A stretch of 15,336 nucleotides of DNA, taken from Flavobacteriales bacterium (GTDB taxonomy: Bacteria > Bacteroidota > Bacteroidia > Flavobacteriales_D > Cryomorphaceae). The notes below the pieces were generated by a model. It saw nothing but the letters and a program-made list of their open reading frames with translations, did not search any database and was not told the DNA's origin. Shown piece by piece: positions 14,590 to 15,336 of this stretch (positions are counted from its first letter, which is position 1; every line of letters begins with the position of its first letter). The DNA is taken from assembly GCA_020200995.1 (NCBI GenBank), contig JAIVHQ010000006.1:1-15336 (forward strand), read 5' to 3'. The position numbers and the translations under genes are program-made.

Positions 14590-14606
14590 CTAATAGTTTA
14601 GTTGTT
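14567..14606. promoter_or_regulatory. Two palindromic candidate operators for the BlaI-type repressor
   Basis: Palindrome 1 is TAACTA-N6-TAGTTA (14567-14584); it fills the gap between the -33 and -7 boxes and touches the -7 box. Palindrome 2 is AACAACTAA-TAGT-TTAGTTGTT (14585-14606), a perfect 9-bp inverted repeat covering the -33 TTG. Both share AACTA...TAGTT half-sites, as expected for a dimeric repressor binding two adjacent sites. BlaI-family proteins bind short palindromes over their own promoter; the assignment to this repressor is inferred from position. Confidence 0.7.
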
Positions 14607-14681
14607 AATTTTTAGAATTTACTGATGAGTACTGTTAATCAGGTGAATGATTGTAATGATAGAGGTGAATTAGTAGATCGT

Positions 14682-14833
14682 TTCATCCCCACGTCATTCA
14701 GACGAAGGCTCTGCCTGAGGAAGAATCTCCCTTTTTTCGGAGGACAAAAAAGGATTGAGCCAATCGAGCTATTGAATTCAAGGAAAAGGGAGACTCTTCA
14801 GTCGTCAACTGCGCTGGGCTTCGTTGCCTTCTT
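14682..14833 (-). repeat. Repeat module A, copy 4 (inverted orientation, diverged)
   Basis: Read on the minus strand it matches the start and end of copy 2: GACTGAAGAGTCTCCCTTTT near its beginning and GGAGATTCTTC...TCTGAATGACGTGGGGATG at its end. The stem between GAAGAATCTCCCTTTT (from 14720) and AAAAGGGAGACTCTTC (to 14799) is retained, while the loop sequence is unrelated to copies 1-3. It joins module B at the same boundary (ACCAATGACAG) as in the copy at 8563. Confidence 0.8.
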
Positions 14834-15040
14834 ACCAATGACAGATTTTTTAAATTGTTCAAAATGTGTGCGCTATGCCGTCGCTCCGCCTCCGGCGAGT
14901 GACGCTAACTTCGGCCTCCGGCCTTTTTGAAAAGAGCGAAGTGAATCTTTATCCGGACGTTTTTGAATCTGTCATATCCTTTCTGTAAATGCAAATTTTG
15001 GACACTCTGAGTGACGCGAATTGCGACACTCTACTGGAAT
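14834..15040 (-). repeat. Repeat module B, copy 2 (short form) with module A tail
   Basis: Inverted match to 8243-8562. 14834-14928 matches the right part of B1 (TTCAAAATGTGTGCGCTA, CTCCGCCTCCGGCGAGTGA, GCTAACTTCGGCCTCCG). 14971-15006 matches the left part (CCTTTCTGTAAATGCAAATT, TTGGACACTC). 15007-15040 matches the tail of A1 (TGAGTGACGCGAATTGC). The centre is only about 40 bp here against about 155 bp in B1 and is unrelated. Confidence 0.85.
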
Positions 15041-15059
15041 TGTACAACAAGGACAGACA

Positions 15060-15336
15060 TTAAAACAACTTGATTAACTCGCTCAACGCCTCACCCGGAA
15101 TATCGTGCTTTCCCTCAAAATCGAGGTGGGTGGGAGCGATCCCAGCAGCGGTGTAGAAGGCGTCGTTTCTATGGCGGTTGTCGTCATTCACGAAGGGGTC
15201 GCTGTTCCCCACGCAGGTGTACACCGGCAGGTTTTTAAACGATTCCTTAGCATCAACGGGCTCGAGGTCAGGAGGGAAGGAGCCCGCCCAAAACACCGCC
15301 CGGTCCGGTTTGTAAAGCCCCGATGCGATGTACCGC
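15060..15336 (-). CDS. Alpha/beta hydrolase (carboxylesterase/phospholipase type), C-terminal fragment
   Basis: The frame is open to the right edge of the window and ends at TAA 15060-15062, giving 91 C-terminal codons. Translation from the edge reads RYIASGLYKPDRAVFWAGSF, then PPDLEP, the segment after the nucleophile elbow in small serine esterases of the PF02230-like type. The acid residue is the Asp of VGNSDPFV and the base is the His of FEGKHDIP. The GxSxG nucleophile motif lies beyond the window. It is a cytoplasmic-type hydrolase of unknown substrate. The inverted repeat begins about 20 bp downstream of its stop. Confidence 0.82.
   Translation of the reverse strand, partial: RYIASGLYKPDRAVFWAGSFPPDLEPVDAKESFKNLPVYTCVGNSDPFVNDDNRHRNDAFYTAAGIAPTHLDFEGKHDIPGEALSELIKLF

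Larger units (their letters stand above)
14607..15059. other. Spacer holding the inverted repeat copy
   Basis: About 450 bp between the repressor promoter and the end of the hydrolase gene. The first 75 bp show nothing. The rest is the inverted composite repeat (14682-15040, separate entries). The open frame at 14625-14930 runs through the repeat and is not credible as a gene. Confidence 0.7.

Overview
The window looks like a chromosomal segment of a Bacteroidota bacterium, most likely of the Flavobacteriales/Cryomorphaceae type. The reasons are: two proteins end in a type IX secretion (Por/T9SS type A) sorting domain; a BlaI-type repressor sits beside M56 (BlaR1-like) proteins fused to a TonB C-terminal domain; there is a DUF6340-like lipoprotein; and several start sites are preceded by the Bacteroidota promoter pattern TTG-N18/19-TAnnTTTG rather than by a Shine-Dalgarno sequence. 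All family calls come from reading motifs by eye; no search was run.

Layout. 1-805: the 3' end of dapA (lysine/diaminopimelate synthesis), then a small SRPBCC-fold protein. 806-1283: a spacer with no gene. 1284-4034: a large secreted subtilisin-like (S8) protease with a T9SS tail and Glu where the catalytic Asp is expected. 4035-4313: a spacer carrying a clear minus-strand terminator. 4314-5492 (minus): acetoacetyl-CoA thiolase. 5597-6085 (minus) and 6161-7210 (plus): two divergently transcribed lipoprotein genes with a compact shared promoter region. 7286-8017: another lipoprotein. 8018-8887: a gene-free stretch of about 870 bp packed with hairpin-forming repeats, lying between convergent genes.

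8888-14556 (all minus strand) is the most interesting block. In transcription order it holds a BlaI-family repressor, two tandem paralogous BlaR1-TonB fusion proteins, a small secreted protein of unknown function, and a secreted agmatine deiminase/peptidylarginine deiminase-like enzyme with a T9SS sorting domain. The spacing (4, 92, 37 and 76 bp) would allow a single operon. The repressor promoter is covered by two palindromes that look like operators. The likely logic is a membrane zinc protease that senses an envelope signal and relieves BlaI repression, with a TonB-like periplasmic arm and a secreted deiminase as possible outputs; this is inference.

The block is bracketed by a composite intergenic repeat (module A, a long hairpin of about 190 bp, plus module B) that occurs at 8086-8870 and again in inverted orientation at 14682-15040. 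This makes the enclosed segment of about 6 kb a candidate for inversion or for spread of a non-autonomous element. The window ends inside an alpha/beta hydrolase gene (15060-15336, minus).
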